NCBI GenBank assembly: GCA_031367345.1
Contig: JANLPR010000202.1
Coordinates: forward strand, 1 to 62,648
DNA: 62,648 bases
Direction of reading: 5' to 3'
Source: JADKIH01 sp031367345
GTDB lineage: Bacteria > Bacteroidota > Bacteroidia > AKYH767-A > 2013-40CM-41-45
Shown: in pieces, positions 60,421-62,648 of the stretch
How positions within the stretch are numbered: position 1 is the stretch's first letter
How the letters are laid out: the number at the start of each line of letters is the position of its first letter
Position numbers and translations under genes: made by a program
Notes under the pieces: generated by a model
Database searches by the model: none
The model's input: the letters and a program-made list of their open reading frames with translations, nothing else
What the model was told of the DNA's origin: nothing

Positions 60421-62576
60421 GCAACCAAGGAGTTAGTATTATTATTTGTTGTTACAACAGTGTAAGTCGATTGAGACCTACCTTAGAGTATTTGCAACAG
60501 CAAGTAAATCCTTCTGCTATTAATTGGGAAGTTATAATTGTTGACAATAATAGTAAAGACACCACAGCGGGATTAGCTTTTGAACTATTAAGCACAAATA
60601 AAAATGTTGATTTCAAAATAATCACTGAAAAGAAACCAGGACTAACAAATGCTCGTATTTGCGGCGCTGCAGCTGCAAAGTATTCAATACTTAGTTTCAT
60701 TGATGACGACAATTGGATCGCAAATAATTGGGTTGAAGTGGTCAACTCAATTTTCATAAATAATCCGCGAGTTGGAGCAGCAGGCGGAAAATCGGAAGCT
60801 GTGCACGAAACATTACCGGCGCCAGATTGGTTTGATTCTTACGCAGAAACATTTGCAGTAGGTAATCCTTACAAAAAATCAGGATTTCTTAATACAGGAG
60901 AATATTTATGGGGCGCAGGATTATCAATTTCAAAAGAAGCATGGAATAAAATTTTTAATGATGGCCAAAGGATCAGACTAACAGGCAGAAAAGAAAGTAA
61001 ATTAACATCAGGCGAAGACGCTGAGATTTGTATGTTGATCCATTCAGAAGGATATCGCCTATGGTATGAGGAAAAATTATCATTGAAACATTTTATTCCG
61101 GCAAATAAAATGAATGAAGATAATTTATATAAAATGCATGAAGGATTCGGTCAAGCTGAGTTAACATTGAGAATTTACCGATCACTATTTGACAATTCCA
61201 TAAAAATAAAATCACCATGGTGGCTTGAATTTTTTGCAACATTAAAATATTTCTTCAGAGTATATTTCACCAATAAGCTTAAACATAAAGATCCAATACG
61301 TAAGAAAACTGAGTTAGCATTCTTAAAAGGCTATGTTAATGAATTTCTACATTTGAAAAGCGGTTACGATACATTGCGTCAAGAAATTGTCATTCCACAC
61401 CTAAGTCCATTTTCTACAAAACCTAAGAATGAATTAGATCAGATCAATGGACTAATGAAAACTTCAGTAACGTCCGATAATGAACTACATATTAATCTAA
61501 GGCAAGAAGGCATAGAACAACTTTATCACGAAGAGAAAAAAATCAATCTAGAGACACACTCAGGAATATCAGTTATAGTTTGTTGTTATAATGGTGAAAA
61601 AACCATTCATTCATGCTTAGAGGCCTTAGGCAAACAAAAAAATTCAATAAATTTCAAATGGGAATTAATATTGGTTGATAATAATCCTTCAGAAAATATT
61701 ACACGACTTGCACAAGATGAATGGAATAATGAAAATATATCCATGAAAATTGTGAGTGAAAAAAGAGAAGGATTATTGCATGCTAAACTAAAGGGTTATA
61801 AAGAATCTACTTTTTCGCTACTTGCATATTTAGAAGACGATACCATTATAGCTGACAATTGGCTAGAAAATGTATATAAGCATTTTATAGACTATCCTGA
61901 CTGTGGGATTGTTGGCGGCAATAATAAACCAATGTACATGATTGAACCACCATTTTGGTTAAAAAATTATATACATCAATTCGCCGTTGGAAAACAAGGG
62001 AAGAAAGAGATAGAAAATATAACTGAGAGCCGTGGTTACTTATGGGGAGCAGGCATTGTTGTAAGAAAATCCATTCTGGATACCGGCATAGCAGGGGGAT
62101 TTATTTTTGCTGATGCCAGGAGAAGAGATCATTTGGTTTCCGGAGTCGATACAGAATTTTGCTGGTTGGCTAGAGTACTCGGGTTAAAGTTATATTACAA
62201 TGAAAATCTTCAACTAGTTCATGTAATAAATGCACATAGAATGTCGTGGATAAATATGCAACAACTATATCGTAAACTTGGAAGTGAATCTATCACCATT
62301 GATTTCTTCACGTATTACTTTAAATATAACAAGAAAGGAGTTGCACACTTTTTACTTTTACGAATGTATTTAGGGAGTTTAAGAAGATTTTTCATCACAT
62401 TGTTTAAATACATATTTGTTACACCTGGAAAAATGGACAACATTAATTTCCTCATGCTGTGGTATTATCGAGGTCGAATGAAAGAACTTGGAATTTACAA
62501 TCTATTTGAAAATGTAACAATGATTAATCATTTAAATAAATTTCTATCGAGTACAGGAGTAAGGAGTAAGAAGTAA
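60417..62576 (+). CDS. Double GT2-domain glycosyltransferase
   Basis: 719 residues with two GT-A domains in tandem. Domain 1 (about 5-290): VSIIICCYNS, WEVIIVDNNSKDTT, FIDDDNW (DXD-like), EYLWGAGLSIS. Domain 2 (about 380-670): ISVIVCCYNG, WELILVDNNPSEN, YLEDDTI, GYLWGAGIVVR. The halves clearly align, so this is an internal duplication or fusion of a GT2 enzyme. Each half may add one sugar. The last codons (GVRSKK and stop) are encoded by the terminal heptamer array. Confidence 0.92.
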   Translation: MSNQGVSIIICCYNSVSRLRPTLEYLQQQVNPSAINWEVIIVDNNSKDTTAGLAFELLSTNKNVDFKIITEKKPGLTNARICGAAAAKYSILSFIDDDNWIANNWVEVVNSIFINNPRVGAAGGKSEAVHETLPAPDWFDSYAETFAVGNPYKKSGFLNTGEYLWGAGLSISKEAWNKIFNDGQRIRLTGRKESKLTSGEDAEICMLIHSEGYRLWYEEKLSLKHFIPANKMNEDNLYKMHEGFGQAELTLRIYRSLFDNSIKIKSPWWLEFFATLKYFFRVYFTNKLKHKDPIRKKTELAFLKGYVNEFLHLKSGYDTLRQEIVIPHLSPFSTKPKNELDQINGLMKTSVTSDNELHINLRQEGIEQLYHEEKKINLETHSGISVIVCCYNGEKTIHSCLEALGKQKNSINFKWELILVDNNPSENITRLAQDEWNNENISMKIVSEKREGLLHAKLKGYKESTFSLLAYLEDDTIIADNWLENVYKHFIDYPDCGIVGGNNKPMYMIEPPFWLKNYIHQFAVGKQGKKEIENITESRGYLWGAGIVVRKSILDTGIAGGFIFADARRRDHLVSGVDTEFCWLARVLGLKLYYNENLQLVHVINAHRMSWINMQQLYRKLGSESITIDFFTYYFKYNKKGVAHFLLLRMYLGSLRRFFITLFKYIFVTPGKMDNINFLMLWYYRGRMKELGIYNLFENVTMINHLNKFLSSTGVRSKK

Positions 62577-62648
62577 GAAGTAAGAAGTAAGAAGTAAGAA
62601 GTAAGAAGTAAGAAGTAAGAAGTAAGAAGTAAGAAGTAAGAAGTAAGA
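62556..62648. repeat. Heptamer tandem array GRAGTAA reaching the window edge
   Basis: Two GGAGTAA units followed by about eleven GAAGTAA units, 93 bases in all, to the last base of the window. It begins inside the GT2 coding sequence and contains its TAA stop (62574-62576). The same unit occurs at 850-863. Confidence 0.95.

Overview
This window is a piece of an AT-rich chromosome from a member of the Bacteroidota, probably free-living. The evidence is type IX secretion (T9SS) sorting domains at the C-termini of three large secreted proteins, a DUF3276/PUR-alpha-like protein, ORF6N proteins, a DUF5683 protein in a parA-parB-dapB-lepB neighbourhood, promoters with the phylum-specific -7 box TAnnTTTG, and near absence of Shine-Dalgarno sequences. 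The sequence does not let me go below phylum. No tRNA, rRNA, CRISPR array, prophage or complete insertion sequence was seen. Both ends of the window contain the same heptamer repeat (GAAGTAA), and the right edge stops inside an array of it, so that edge may be a contig break.

Layout. 1-2.6 kb: the end of a T9SS cargo protein, a gene-poor stretch with heptamer repeats and palindromes, then a tandem ORF6N array with one damaged copy, one intact copy and one stump, followed by a 215-bp direct repeat. 2.6-8.7 kb: osmC, nth, an ECF sigma factor with a 69-residue partner, uvrA, and a PUR-like nucleic-acid-binding gene. 9-14 kb: metallo-beta-lactamase-fold hydrolase, parA, parB, DUF5683 protein, dapB, lepB. 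14-21 kb: acyl-CoA reductase divergent from a dicluster ferredoxin, a secreted protein of unknown function, a class V aminotransferase with a DUF1015 protein, glutathione peroxidase, a YggS-type PLP protein and an EamA transporter. 21-26 kb: a DUF2723 membrane protein split by a frameshift in a run of ten A, aroQ, xerD, a GH16-like secreted protein and a DUF486 protein. 26-31.4 kb: acyl-CoA carboxyltransferase, MazG-like hydrolase, then thrS-infC-rpmI-rplT. 31.5-41.5 kb, mostly minus strand: TPR lipoprotein, recA, a GIN-domain/PadR/PspC operon, SGNH lipoprotein, membrane acyltransferase, T9SS-exported sugar-dehydrogenase-like propeller, FKBP-type isomerase.

41.6-62.6 kb is a surface-polysaccharide locus: glycosyltransferase, Wza-like export lipoprotein, Wzc-like tyrosine kinase with an (YG)11YY tail, RmlC epimerase, WecA/MraY-type initiating transferase, gmd and fcl (GDP-L-fucose), a 1364-residue PKD/T9SS protein, Wzm/Wzt-type ABC exporter, hexapeptide acyltransferase, TylF-type methyltransferase, NAD-dependent epimerase, GT4 transferase and a protein with two GT2 domains. 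rdgB lies inside it on the opposite strand. The genes suggest an L-fucose-containing glycan started on undecaprenyl phosphate and exported by an ABC transporter, next to a Wza/Wzc pair.

The best leads are: translation starts without ATG/GTG/TTG (infC at ATA behind a strong Shine-Dalgarno; xerD and the DUF486 gene with no canonical start before their conserved N-termini); the frameshifted DUF2723 gene; the small sigma-factor partner; the 15-bp inverted repeat upstream of recA; the damaged ORF6N array; the tyrosine-tailed kinase; and heptamer repeats that have grown into the end of a coding sequence. I did not find a clear-cut new multi-gene defence or mobile system.
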